Assembly: GCA_963765625.1 (NCBI GenBank) | Contig: CAVXXD010000005.1 | Coordinates: 372,001 to 436,000 of the forward strand | Source of the DNA: CAVXXD01 sp963765625 | GTDB lineage: Bacteria > Actinomycetota > Geothermincolia > Geothermincolales > Geothermincolaceae | Reading direction: 5' to 3' | DNA length: 64,000 nt | Shown: positions 54,644-63,761 of the stretch, in pieces | Position numbering within the stretch: position 1 is the stretch's first letter | Layout of the letters: each line of letters starts with the position of its first letter | Notes under the pieces: generated by a model | What the model was told of the DNA's origin: nothing | Database searches by the model: none | What the model saw: only the letters and a program-made list of their open reading frames with translations | Made by a program: the position numbers and the translations under genes

Positions 54644-55372
54644 CTACGCGTGTCCTCTTGGAGCGTTCTTTGATTTCCTCGTCTTCTCCTTGATCCGGAA
54701 GCTCTCGCCCGAGATGTTCAACACATGGCAGTGATGGAGGAAGCGGTCCAGCAGCGCCGCTGCCAGGGTGGGGTCCGAGAGGTAATCTCCCCACTCGGCC
54801 ACGCCCTTGTTTGAGGTGACCAGGACCGAGCCCCTTTCGTAGCGCGCGTTCACCACGCTGAAGAACATGTGGGCCTCATGGGCTCCCATCGGCAGGTAGC
54901 CCACCTCGTCGATGATGAGCAGTGAACACCCCGTGTAGACCCGGAGTCCCTTGGCCGAGACCTGGGCCCGGGAGAGCCTGCGGATCATGTCCTCCAGCGT
55001 GGTGAAGTAGACCTTGTGACCGGCCCTCACCGCTTCCACCCCCAGGGCGATGGCCAGATGGGTCTTGCCCACCCCGGGAGGCCCCATCAGGAGCACGTTC
55101 TCCTTTTGCGAAAGGAAACGCAGGCCGGCCAGTTCCTTGACCATGCGGGGGTCGATGTCGGCGTTGAAGGAGAAGTCGAAGCCGGAAAGCGTCTTGACCA
55201 CCGGAAAGTGGGCCAGGCGCATGAGCATGGCGTGGCGTTTCTCGGCCTTGCTCTCCATCTCGGTGGAAAGCATGCGTGAAAGGAAGTCGGAATAGCTCCA
55301 TTTCTCGCGGGTGGCCTGGCTCACCAGTTCCTCCAGCGTGGAGGCCGTGCGGTCCAGGCCCAGGGCGCTCAA
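54644..55372 (-). CDS. istB: IS21 helper ATPase IstB
   Basis: 242 residues of the IstB/DnaC-like AAA+ family: N-terminal helices (EKRHAMLMRLAHFPVVKTLSGFDF), Walker A in LLMGPPGVGKTHLAIALG, Walker B in SLLIIDEVGYLPM, sensor region RYERGSVLVTSNKG and the C-terminal LLDRFLHHCHVLNISGESFR. It would load the transposase on target DNA. The TTG start follows the istA stop by a few bases; no better start is seen. Confidence 0.9.
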   Translation of the reverse strand: MSALGLDRTASTLEELVSQATREKWSYSDFLSRMLSTEMESKAEKRHAMLMRLAHFPVVKTLSGFDFSFNADIDPRMVKELAGLRFLSQKENVLLMGPPGVGKTHLAIALGVEAVRAGHKVYFTTLEDMIRRLSRAQVSAKGLRVYTGCSLLIIDEVGYLPMGAHEAHMFFSVVNARYERGSVLVTSNKGVAEWGDYLSDPTLAAALLDRFLHHCHVLNISGESFRIKEKTRKSKNAPRGHA

Positions 55373-55377
55373 GGCGC

Positions 55378-56618
55378 TCAGCGATCTCCAAGGGTCACCT
55401 CCTCGTAGACCGATAGCGGCCTCCTCTCCACCGTGAAGGGCGAGAGCCCCAGTTCCTCGAGGCGCTCTAGGTGCGTAAAGGCGAGATCGGCCCCGGGAAG
55501 GCCCTGGTAGTGGTCGGGGTCCATGATGGTGGCGCCCGTACCCTTGGGCCGGCGCTTGTGGGCCGCGATGAGCGCGCCGGCCCGGAGAAGATGAGCACTT
55601 CTGCCGGCGTGGCCTTGACCTTCACCCTTTTGGCGGCACAGGCCGACGGCACCGAGTACTTGCTGCCCTCGAAGCAGACCAGCAGGTCTCGGGAGGCGGT
55701 CCGCTCGTGGGTGACGGTGTAGGAGCAGGGATGCTCGGGCAGAGGGTTTAGGTAGTTGCGCTCGAGCTCCAGGCGGAGCAGGGGCGCATGCCTGGTGGTG
55801 GAGTGGACGCTCGAGTTGTAGCGGATGGTCTCGGCCGCCAGCTCCGTCTCCAGGTGCTCGGCGTCCAGAAAGGTGCGGGAGGCCAGGAAAGCCTTGACGA
55901 TGCCGACCAGCCGCTCCACCTTGCCCTTGGTCTCGGGCCCGGTAGGGCCAGCAGGCGTTGGTGACGATGCCGTGGTAGGCGCAGAAGCGCATCCAGTCGT
56001 CGGCCAGCACCGCGGGCTCGTCCGCCGTCTTGGGGGTGGTCACCACCGGCTTCATGTTGTCGACGAGCAGCTCTGAAGGGACCCCACCGATCTCGGAGAA
56101 GGCGGAGGAGAGGCAGGCGATCAAGGTGTCGCGGGTCTCGTCGGGGCAGACATAGGCCACACGGTAACGGGAGAATCCCATCTGCAGGCAGAAGATGGTC
56201 ACTCGCCTCACCTCGCCGGAGAGGAATTCCACGCTCACCTTTCCGAAGTCCACCTGGGCTTGGTAGCCAGGCAGGGTCTCGAAACGGACCGTGGCCTGAT
56301 GTGCGAACTCCTCCTTCTTGGCAGATACGTACCGCTTGACGGTGGGATAGCTGCCGTCGTAGCCCAGGGGTCCCAGCTGGGCGAAGATGACGGTCGCGTT
56401 CATCTTGGGCCGTCTTCTCCAACCAGGCGTCGATGATGTCGGTGAAGTCGTCGAGGATGGAGGGCTCTTTCCCTGGGTGCTGGTATCGGGATCTCCTTCT
56501 GGCTGCAGAGCTTCATTGCGGTCCGCTTGTTTATTCCCAGGGCACGGGCGATCTCGTCGTAGCTCATGCCCTGGGAACGCATGGCCTTGGCGTTCACCCA
56601 GGTTTCCTTTCCGTACAT
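55378..56618 (-). pseudogene. istA: IS21 transposase IstA, several frameshifts
   Basis: Starts MYGKETWVNAKAMRSQGMSY after GGAGGG, with an HTH (DEIARALGINKRTAMKLC). The rve core is present (YQAQVDFGKVSVEF with first Asp, ELLVDNMKPVV with second Asp, then VERLVGIVKAFLASRTF carrying the Glu). Frame changes are needed near 56500, 56420, 55920 and 55580. The neighbouring istB is intact. Confidence 0.85.
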
Positions 56619-56733
56619 CCAATCCCTCCTCGAGCTCCGGCGCAAATCGACTCTCGGAAGGATTGTACTAGTTGCTTTGGTTGGTGCACTTTTAAATGAC
56701 CAGAATCGGTGCAGTTTTATCTGACCATAAACA

Positions 56734-56933
56734 TAATCTTCGCTAGAAAGCATCGTCCATGCGACCTGAGGGTCTGCTGAACTTACAGCGCCAGATAACC
56801 TATAAAAGTGTTCCTCTTCTTTGGGATAAAGCAATCGATATAGAGGAAGATTTGGGATAAGGGTTATTATTAGTAGTAACAGTATGAATCCGATTAAGAG
56901 AAACAAGTACTTCTTATATAGATATCTCTGCAT
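56734..56933 (-). pseudogene. Anchored BNR/beta-propeller protein, 5' part, split by IS21
   Basis: ATG at 56933 gives MQRYLYKKYLFLLIGFILLL, a membrane anchor, then YRLSGAVSSADPQVAWTMLSSEDYV up to the insertion. It joins in frame to VRVTSDGGMTW at 54489. Confidence 0.8.
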
Positions 56934-56967
56934 TTTCTGCCTCCTATATTACATGAGAAGCTTGGGA

Positions 56968-59900
56968 TTAAGGTTCATGATAGCTCCAATTAGTCTTCCA
57001 CAAATCACCAGTATTCCAGGACCATTCTAAAGGTTTTCGTTCGACGCTCCCTAGGTTGATAGAGAACGCCTCTTCGACACTTACCCATTTTGGTTCATTT
57101 TCCTTTAGCACACAAAAACTCGATATTTCATTATCTGAATATCCGCCAAAGAAAATATGGCTATCATCAAGATAAAGGAAATCTAGATCTATTCCTTTCG
57201 GATTCCCAATTGCGGATGCTTTATAGTTATTGTCTCCTTGATTTGCAGAAATCCATCTTCGCGTAAGAATCGAATCACTTTCAAGGCTGAAGAATCTAGT
57301 AACAACGTCTCTGAAGGTCATAATGCCCACCTCAGTGTAATAGCCTAAAATATTCCTAACCCCTGTAGACATCCATTCAATACCAGGCTGTTTTTGATCA
57401 AAATATAGACCTCCGAGCATAGTGGCGTCACATGACACCAGGAAAATTGCTTCCACATCAGCCAAACACCCAACGAATAACTCGTTAGGGGCACGATTTC
57501 GGTACCATTCAATCAGATTTCTACCGTGCCAGGGAATTCCGTTTGTTGTCTTTTCTATGTCCTGGAAGTTGGAGTCATTAAGCATTGGTGGGAAGATTCC
57601 ATCATCATCTTTTGATCTTCCTACAGCGACGCATCCCTGTTCATAGTTTCCATGTCCTTGAATATATATCCAGTCTACGGGATTCTTGACCAATATTTTG
57701 TCTACTTGAGGGCTTGAGTTATCTACTTGGCAATTAGCAATCGAAAGTGTGGCTTGCAAGACTTCAGCACCTCCTCCAGCCCTTAACAGGTTCACTGCAT
57801 TGAATTTCTCGGCGAAATCAACTTCTTTTCCGTATGTTAGCGCCTCTAGGTCCTTCATATTTACTGGTTGACCAAGGTTATCCTTTAACCATGCTAAACC
57901 CTTGTTGCTGTTTACATTTACATAATTAGCAGATGTCCAACCCTCATCTTCTAGTTCATCCGTGAATTTAACATGCGATTCGCGACACCCCCCAATGTTT
58001 AGTCCAGGAAATGTGCCAAAGTAATCAAGGCCAGAAAAGGCGTTAATAACCGTAAATTCATTCACGTCATCTTCGTTTTCAGTCTGAGGAAAATAGACTC
58101 CGTCACTATCATCCTTGCTGCAGGGATCAATTACTTGTGAAGTAAAGAAAATGGTTCTACGATTTCCTTCATCGAATTCTGCATTTGGGACTTTAGCTAA
58201 TAGAATTTCCACATCTTCCATGCTTCCACAGAGATCGTATTTACATTGACGATGTGACGATAGGTTAACGGGCAAAGTGACGTAGCTGGTTTGGCTAGCA
58301 TCGGCTGAAACAATTTCCCCGGTTTGGTCGCCATTTTCTTCAATATTAAGGCGAACTCCAATCACTATATCCTTTAGTGTTGAAACTTGCCCATTAGAAT
58401 CATTTAGTCTTTCTTGTCCAGAGTTCACTATTCCAGCAACTTGTCCCCACTCAACACGACTGTTCCAACTTCCTTCAATGGACGATTGGGTTTCCTCAGA
58501 AGAACCACTTAGGTCGAACCAAGTTACATTACGATTGTCGAGTACTCTGATTTCTGCTTCGATGATACTTGTTACTCCTTGAACTACATATATCTCATAT
58601 GTCAAGGAGCATTGCTCTGGATAACGCTCCTTCAGGAACATTCCTTTGTCATCCCATGAGATGAAATACTGGCAAGCAGTGGAGAGCCAGGCTATGTATC
58701 TCCCCTCTTCCTCGCCCATTCGTACATTCACAGAAGCGGAGCCATCGCTATCAAGCACGGAGCTGAGCGTTTTCTCTTCGCTGTCTAGAAAACGTGCATT
58801 CTTAGCATAGGATTCTTCATTCCATTCCCAAGATGTTTCCACAGTCAGTTCGTCGTTTCCTGATGAGATCAGGCCATCAATCGGAGTCCCCTCAACGCTT
58901 ACTGCTTGAGCTTGCAGGTTCTGGACGCTATCCGGCGACGCCCACATATAGTCGTTTTCTGCCCTAAGAAGTCCGAAGAGATTTACGGATATCGTGTCGA
59001 ATCCCGCGGGCCCCGCTTTAGCCGTTAATAAATAAGTGCCTGGGAGATAGCACTCCTTCTTCGTCTCGATCTTCCAGGTGGTTTGATAGTCGAGATCTGG
59101 TTTATCGAAATTGATGTGTATCAAATGGTAGTTTACTGTCATCATGATGTCCTCGCCCTTGAGGAAATTGCTACCGTTATCGGGAGATATAATATTTACT
59201 GCGCTGACAATAGATTCATACCAATCAGCCATTAGATTCGCTTCTTCGTCCTGCCTGGATTCAACGACCTTGCCACCTGAATAACCGCCGCTGATGAGAT
59301 AAGCGCCTTCACCGGTCACTGGATCGGTGACTATCCAGCCCTCACCGATGAAATCTATGTATCCGACTTCCTGAGTGGGAGTGGTCACAGCATACCCTGC
59401 TTGAACCGCATCTTCCATCTGAGCCTTGATATAGGCCGGAAGTTCCAGGGCAGGAGCCAGTGTAGCCCAGTTGGCTGATGTAAGGGTCACTACCGGCACC
59501 TCACAGGAATTGGCGAGGGAGATGGCTCTGGCCGTGGAGATGGCGTCGGCTTCGAAGCACTCCTCCAGCACCAGGTGCTCGTGCGCTGAGCCGGAGAGGC
59601 CGGAAGTTAGGGTAAAGCCTTTCCTTGTAGCCTTGGTCAAACCGGCGGGAGTGGCGGTGGATAGGTCGGCGTCGATGTAGGCGCCGCCGGAGGTTGTAGA
59701 TACGGCGACCCCAGACACGCATTTGGGAGTGATCGAGAGGCCTACCGAAGCCTCCTGGGTCCCCCTAGTCAGGCTTAGCCCGAAGATCGCCGCCAGCTCC
59801 TCGTCATCTGAGGCACAGTCCGAGATATAGGTACTGACAGCTTGATTGAAGAGGCAGTGGGGGAAACTGGAACTCACTTCCATGGTGAGGTTCTCTTCTG

Positions 59901-60448
59901 CAGCAAGTGGCTGGCGTTCCATGGCCACCGAGAAGGGGGCGCCCCAAGTCAGGGTGTTGGTGATGTTGTAGGAGCGGGTGGGGGAAGCGATGGCCAGGCC
60001 CCAGGAAGATGAAGAACCGAGGGAAGCGGCTGATGTCTGGACGGTCTGGTCCCCTACCGAGATCTCAGCCACCATGTCCAGCAGGTAGGCGGGGATATCG
60101 GAGATGTTCTCGTAAGCAGATAGGAGGGCCTGATCATCATCGGTAGCGGCAGAGAAGGACGTTTCTATAGCTCCCAAGGAGAGGGAGACGAGGTCTGAAG
60201 AGAGGGAGGTGCCGGCCACTGAGATGGTAGCCTTCCAGCGGGAGGAGGCAGCGAGCTCCCGTTCCTCGGATTCGGCGGATGCCGGGGTATAGGGAAGGAC
60301 GGAGGGGAGCACTCCCAGATTCTCCTGTGCAACCGACCTGGTTCGCATGACGTCGGCCAGGGTGAGCTGCGGCATATTGGAAGATAGCCAGGTCTTGATC
60401 TTGGTCTCGATGAAGGAGAGGAAGTCTAGAATGGCGCGTTTTTCGTTG
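56968..60448 (-). pseudogene. 5'-truncated giant paralogue with caspase-like C-terminus
   Basis: An open frame of about 1,155 codons. Its start region (RAILDFLSFIETKIKTWL, then ENLGVLPSVLPY and AESEERELAASSRWKATI) aligns with the interior of the giant lipoprotein at 49169; the signal peptide and transglutaminase-like part are missing and no start codon with ribosome binding site is seen. The shared middle ends at GEGWIVTDPVTGEGAYLISGGYSGG. The C-terminal 600 residues differ and contain WIYIQGHGNYEQGC and, about 70 residues on, AIFLVSCDATMLGG. A His-Gly and a Cys each after a hydrophobic strand are the clan CD (caspase/gingipain/CHAT) arrangement. Followed by the interrupted BNR gene's 5' end at 56933 on the same strand. 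Confidence 0.65.
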
Positions 60449-61001
60449 TTTCAGATTCTTTGAAAATGATTATGCTTGGATGCCTTTAACCCCAGTATTT
60501 AAGCCATATTTTAGTGTTCTTTCATTGAAGTTCGTTCTTAACCGAAAAATGCCGTTGAGCTTGAGCGAGCGGAGAATAAGCGGATAGCTATACAAGCTTT
60601 TTACGGTAGGAGTGGGAGAATTCTAACCCTTCTATTCTTCCCTCGATGCATGCGATCTATGTCGTATGTTGATTAAGATGTCTTGAGCCAGAATATTTCA
60701 TAGTTCTGATCACAATGTGGTAAAAAAACTTCCGATAAACTTTCGGCAATTGGAGACAAAAGCACAGTTTGAAAGAGCACGGGTTTGGCAATCACTTCCG
60801 ATAACCGTAATTATCGGAAGTGCCCAAGAGGCGGATTTGCGTAGGGGCCCGCGGAGTGTGGGCCAGCCGGCGGGCCGGGACTTGCGTAGAGGCCCGCAGT
60901 AGGAAGAGGAAGCCGCCGGGGAGATTAAGAGAAGAAGGAACGGTAGTTATATAGAGAGTGACGCGGGGGGCGCTCCTCCGCTAACGGATAAGGAGGCAGG
61001 T
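60449..61001. other. Spacer with hairpin and direct repeats before the recombinase
   Basis: There is no gene. A perfect 12-bp hairpin (CACTTCCGATAA / TTATCGGAAGTG) lies at 60793-60822. The 16-base word TTGCGTAGRGGCCCGC occurs at 60837-60852 and 60882-60897, 45 bases apart. The left part is AT-rich, the right part GC-rich. The repeats lie 105 bases before the recombinase start and could be its binding sites. Confidence 0.55.
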
Positions 61002-61281
61002 ATGGAAGCGCTATCAAGCGTCCACATGATGAGGCAGGCTCGCCTCTCGGAGGCCCTGGCCGAGTTCCGCGAGTCCCAGGTCAAAAGCCCCACCGCCTCC
61101 GCCTACCTCTCCGACCTTTCCATCTTCGCAAGCTATCTCGCCGAAGCCGGCAAGGCCGACCCCTACGTGGCCGAGATAGAGGCCAGAGACGTGGCCTCCT
61201 TCTACGACCGCGAGGCTCAAGCGGTATCGCAGGCCACCTTGCGCCGAAGGCTCTGCGCCCTGCGCAAGTTCTTCACCTGGG
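61002..61281 (+). pseudogene. Tyrosine recombinase (XerC/D-like), 5' part, interrupted by IS21
   Basis: ATG after AAGGAGG. The 93 codons read as the N-terminal core-binding domain: LAEFRESQVKSPTASAYLSDLSIFASYLAEAG and VSQATLRRRLCALRKFFTW. The IS lies after the TGG codon; removing it and one target copy continues AESEGYATSNPARTIKLPR at 63762 in the same frame. Confidence 0.9.
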
Positions 61282-61373
61282 TGTTTTTCGTCAAGCAGAA
61301 TTCCCTATTATCATCAAATAAAATTCCCTGTTTTCAGCAAGAGAAATTCCCTGCTTTCATCAATCCAGTAGCA

Positions 61374-62132
61374 TCATCCTTTCTGGGCCATCAAGGCATG
61401 GGTCATGCGGTAGCTGGGTCCTTCGAAGATCAGCAGGTGGCCGTAGTGGACTAAGCGGTCGATCATGGCCGCGGCCATCTGCTCGTCGGTGAAGATGCCT
61501 CCCCATTTGGAGAACTCGATGTTGGTGGTCAGTATCAGGCTGCGGCTCTCGTATGAGTTGGCGATGATGCGGAAGAGCAACTGAGACCCCTCCTTGTCCA
61601 CGGGAACATAACCCCATTCGTCCAGACAGATGAGATCAGTGGCTTTAAGTTCCTTGACCAATCGCTCCAAGGTGCCGGCTTTTCTGGCCTCCACCATCCG
61701 CAGCACCAGTTCGGTGACGGTGAAAAACCTCACCCTCATCCCCATCTCGCAGGCCCGGGTCCCCAAGGCGGTGGCCAGATGCGTCTTGCCGGTGCCTACC
61801 TGGCCGTAGAAGACCAGGTTTTTGCGTTCGCCTATGAACTCGCAGCTCTCCAGGTCGGTACGGGTGAATCCGGGCGGGAAGCGGACATTGCCGTACTCGA
61901 AGGTCTCAAGCGACTTGGGGGCGGGGAAGGCTGCCCGCGATATCAGCCGGGCCTTGCGGCTGGCCTCCCGTCTGACCAGCTCTTCGGAGAGTGCCCGGTG
62001 CAGGAACTCCTCCTGGCGCGGAGTGGCGTGGCTCTCGCAGAGCTCGACGGTGCGATCACCGGAGATCATCAGCTGCCGGCAGCAGGCCCAGATCTCGGCC
62101 CGGGTGCGCTCGCGGTCCCTGGGGGCGGTCAT
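61374..62132 (-). CDS. istB: IS21 helper ATPase IstB
   Basis: 252 residues. Walker A is in LVFYGQVGTGKTHLATALG, Walker B in DLICLDEWGYVPVD, and the closing motif LIFEGPSYRMTHALM is intact. The ATG overlaps the istA stop (ATGA), giving translational coupling. It differs clearly from the istB at 54644, so two distinct IS21 lineages are present. Confidence 0.93.
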   Translation of the reverse strand: MTAPRDRERTRAEIWACCRQLMISGDRTVELCESHATPRQEEFLHRALSEELVRREASRKARLISRAAFPAPKSLETFEYGNVRFPPGFTRTDLESCEFIGERKNLVFYGQVGTGKTHLATALGTRACEMGMRVRFFTVTELVLRMVEARKAGTLERLVKELKATDLICLDEWGYVPVDKEGSQLLFRIIANSYESRSLILTTNIEFSKWGGIFTDEQMAAAMIDRLVHYGHLLIFEGPSYRMTHALMAQKG

Positions 62133-63586
62133 GTGAGCACCTCCTCCCGCGGTAGGAAGGCACGGTCGTAGGCGGCCAGGTCCGGGCCGGGATCCGGGTC
62201 TGAATCCAGGCCGAAGCTAGCGATACGGGAAGCCAGCACCTTGGTATCTGAAGTGTTTAAGTGCCCTCGTCCGGCCGACTCGGACATGGCGGCCAGGGCC
62301 ACCTCGAAGCCGAAGTCGGCGGAAAGCCCCGACATCAGCTTGAGGGCCTCTCTCAAGCCCGCGCGATCCCGGCCGTCCAGGGCTTCTCTTATCGTTTGCG
62401 GTACGATCTCCCGGAGTCCGCTGTTGCGCCAGGCTCCCGGGTTGCGCAGCAGCTGCTCCAGCGAGGTGCTGTGGTCAAGCGTGTCGGTTCTGCGGGCAGC
62501 GAAGCTTCGGCGGTGTGTAACCACCGGCCGGTTTGCGCAGTCCTGTATCTCTACGGTATGGGCTCTTATCGCCAAGATCACCTCTTGTTTGGCAAGCTCC
62601 GGCCGGCTGGAGTAGCGGTGCCGGCCGTCCAGGACCACCTTGCCATAGCCGTCGGTTATCTGCCGCTCGTAGCGGCAGACGTCGAAGTCCTTGACCGGCA
62701 GAGGCAGAAGGGCTGCTCGATCTTGTTCGAAGAGTTCACCAATAGGCACTCCCTTTTTGTAATGGAGCTCGGCCGCTTTGGTCAGGTGGCGGTCCAGTAA
62801 CTCGCGGTTGAAGTCCAAGACATCCTCATAGGAGGGCACGGGCACGAAAAGGTTGCGGCGGTTGTAGGCCACCTTGCGCTCCACGTTACCCTTCTCGTGG
62901 CCGGCATCCGGGTTGCAGAAGCGCACCTCGAAACGGTAGTGGCAGCGGAAGCGGCGGAAGAGGTCGGACAGAATCACCTTTTCTCCGATACGGCGCCCCG
63001 CGCCCGAGGTGTTGTCGAACACCATAACGGTTGGCACTCCGCCGATGTAGGCAAAGGCATCCTTTAATCCCTGGCAGACGCACTCGGCAGTTTCTCCCCC
63101 GAAGACCTGGGAAAAACCGTTGTTGCTGAAGGGAAAGGAGAGCGTCAGGTAGCTCTGGCGCTCAATGCTGCCCTGATAGCGGAAGTCGGCCTGGCCGAAG
63201 TCGGCCTGGGATTCACCCGGGTGCCATGTTAGCTCCAGGAAGCCTTCTTCTCCGGCGGCCCGGCGCTTTGCTTTCACGTAGCGCTGCACCATCGAGTAGG
63301 AGCAGTCATAACCCGAGATTTCTTCGGAGAGGCGATCGTGAATGCGCTTTGCGGTGTGGCCCTGTTTGTACCAAGTCTTCTTGTCGTCTTCCAGCCATTG
63401 GTCAATGGTGGCCTTGTAGGGGTCCAGCCTTGAAGGGAAATGCTTCTTTACCGGTGGCTTGGTGTTGAAGTCGTCCATCTCCAGGTACTTCCTTATTGTT
63501 TTTGGGTCATGGCCGGTGGCCCGGGATATCTCGGCTAGCCTGTATCCCTTTTGGGCCTTCTCTCTGATAACATCGATCTGGGACAT
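62129..63586 (-). CDS. istA: IS21 transposase IstA
   Basis: 485 residues from the ATG of MSQIDVIREKAQKGYRLAEI. N-terminal HTH (YRLAEISRATGHDPKTIRKYL), a second HTH (HTAKRIHDRLSEEISGYDCSYSMVQRYVKAKR), and the rve catalytic core with Asp in ESQADFGQADF, Asp in TVMVFDNTSGAGRR and Glu in GHEKGNVERKVAYNRRNLFV. A beta-barrel domain follows (YGKVVLDGRHRYSSRPELA). The DDE set is complete, so it is probably active. Confidence 0.93.
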   Translation of the reverse strand: MSQIDVIREKAQKGYRLAEISRATGHDPKTIRKYLEMDDFNTKPPVKKHFPSRLDPYKATIDQWLEDDKKTWYKQGHTAKRIHDRLSEEISGYDCSYSMVQRYVKAKRRAAGEEGFLELTWHPGESQADFGQADFRYQGSIERQSYLTLSFPFSNNGFSQVFGGETAECVCQGLKDAFAYIGGVPTVMVFDNTSGAGRRIGEKVILSDLFRRFRCHYRFEVRFCNPDAGHEKGNVERKVAYNRRNLFVPVPSYEDVLDFNRELLDRHLTKAAELHYKKGVPIGELFEQDRAALLPLPVKDFDVCRYERQITDGYGKVVLDGRHRYSSRPELAKQEVILAIRAHTVEIQDCANRPVVTHRRSFAARRTDTLDHSTSLEQLLRNPGAWRNSGLREIVPQTIREALDGRDRAGLREALKLMSGLSADFGFEVALAAMSESAGRGHLNTSDTKVLASRIASFGLDSDPDPGPDLAAYDRAFLPREEVLT

Positions 63587-63761
63587 GTTGAGCAAGCTTC
63601 CTTCCTCCTTTACCTGAGTTTTTATACCAAGGCAAAGGTTAGCGGCGGAGGGACAGCCTTCCTTCAACTGTCCCATCTTTTTCCCGGGAATTCCGCTTGC
63701 TCATTTCAGGGAATTTTGTTTGCTCTTTTCAGGGAATTCTAGTTTACGAAAAACACCTGGG

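Larger units (their letters stand above)
54496..56733. mobile_element. IS21 family element (2,238 bp), degraded istA, 6-bp target duplication
   Basis: The ends are TGTTGATG... and ...CATAAACA with inner repeats GTGCACCGATTCTGGTCATT and AAGTGCACC on both sides. Flanks carry the duplication TAATCT (54490-54495 and 56734-56739). It encodes istB (intact) and istA (broken) on the reverse strand. Confidence 0.9.
61282..63755. mobile_element. Intact IS21 family element (2,474 bp) with 6-bp target duplication
   Basis: Terminal inverted repeats TGTTTTTCGTCAAGCAGAATTCCC and its right-hand counterpart (TGTTTTTCGTAAACTAGAATTCCC as reverse complement) are followed on both sides by repeated AATTCCCT words, typical of IS21 multi-repeat ends. 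The duplication CCTGGG is at 61276-61281 and 63756-63761. istA and istB are both intact. Confidence 0.93.
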
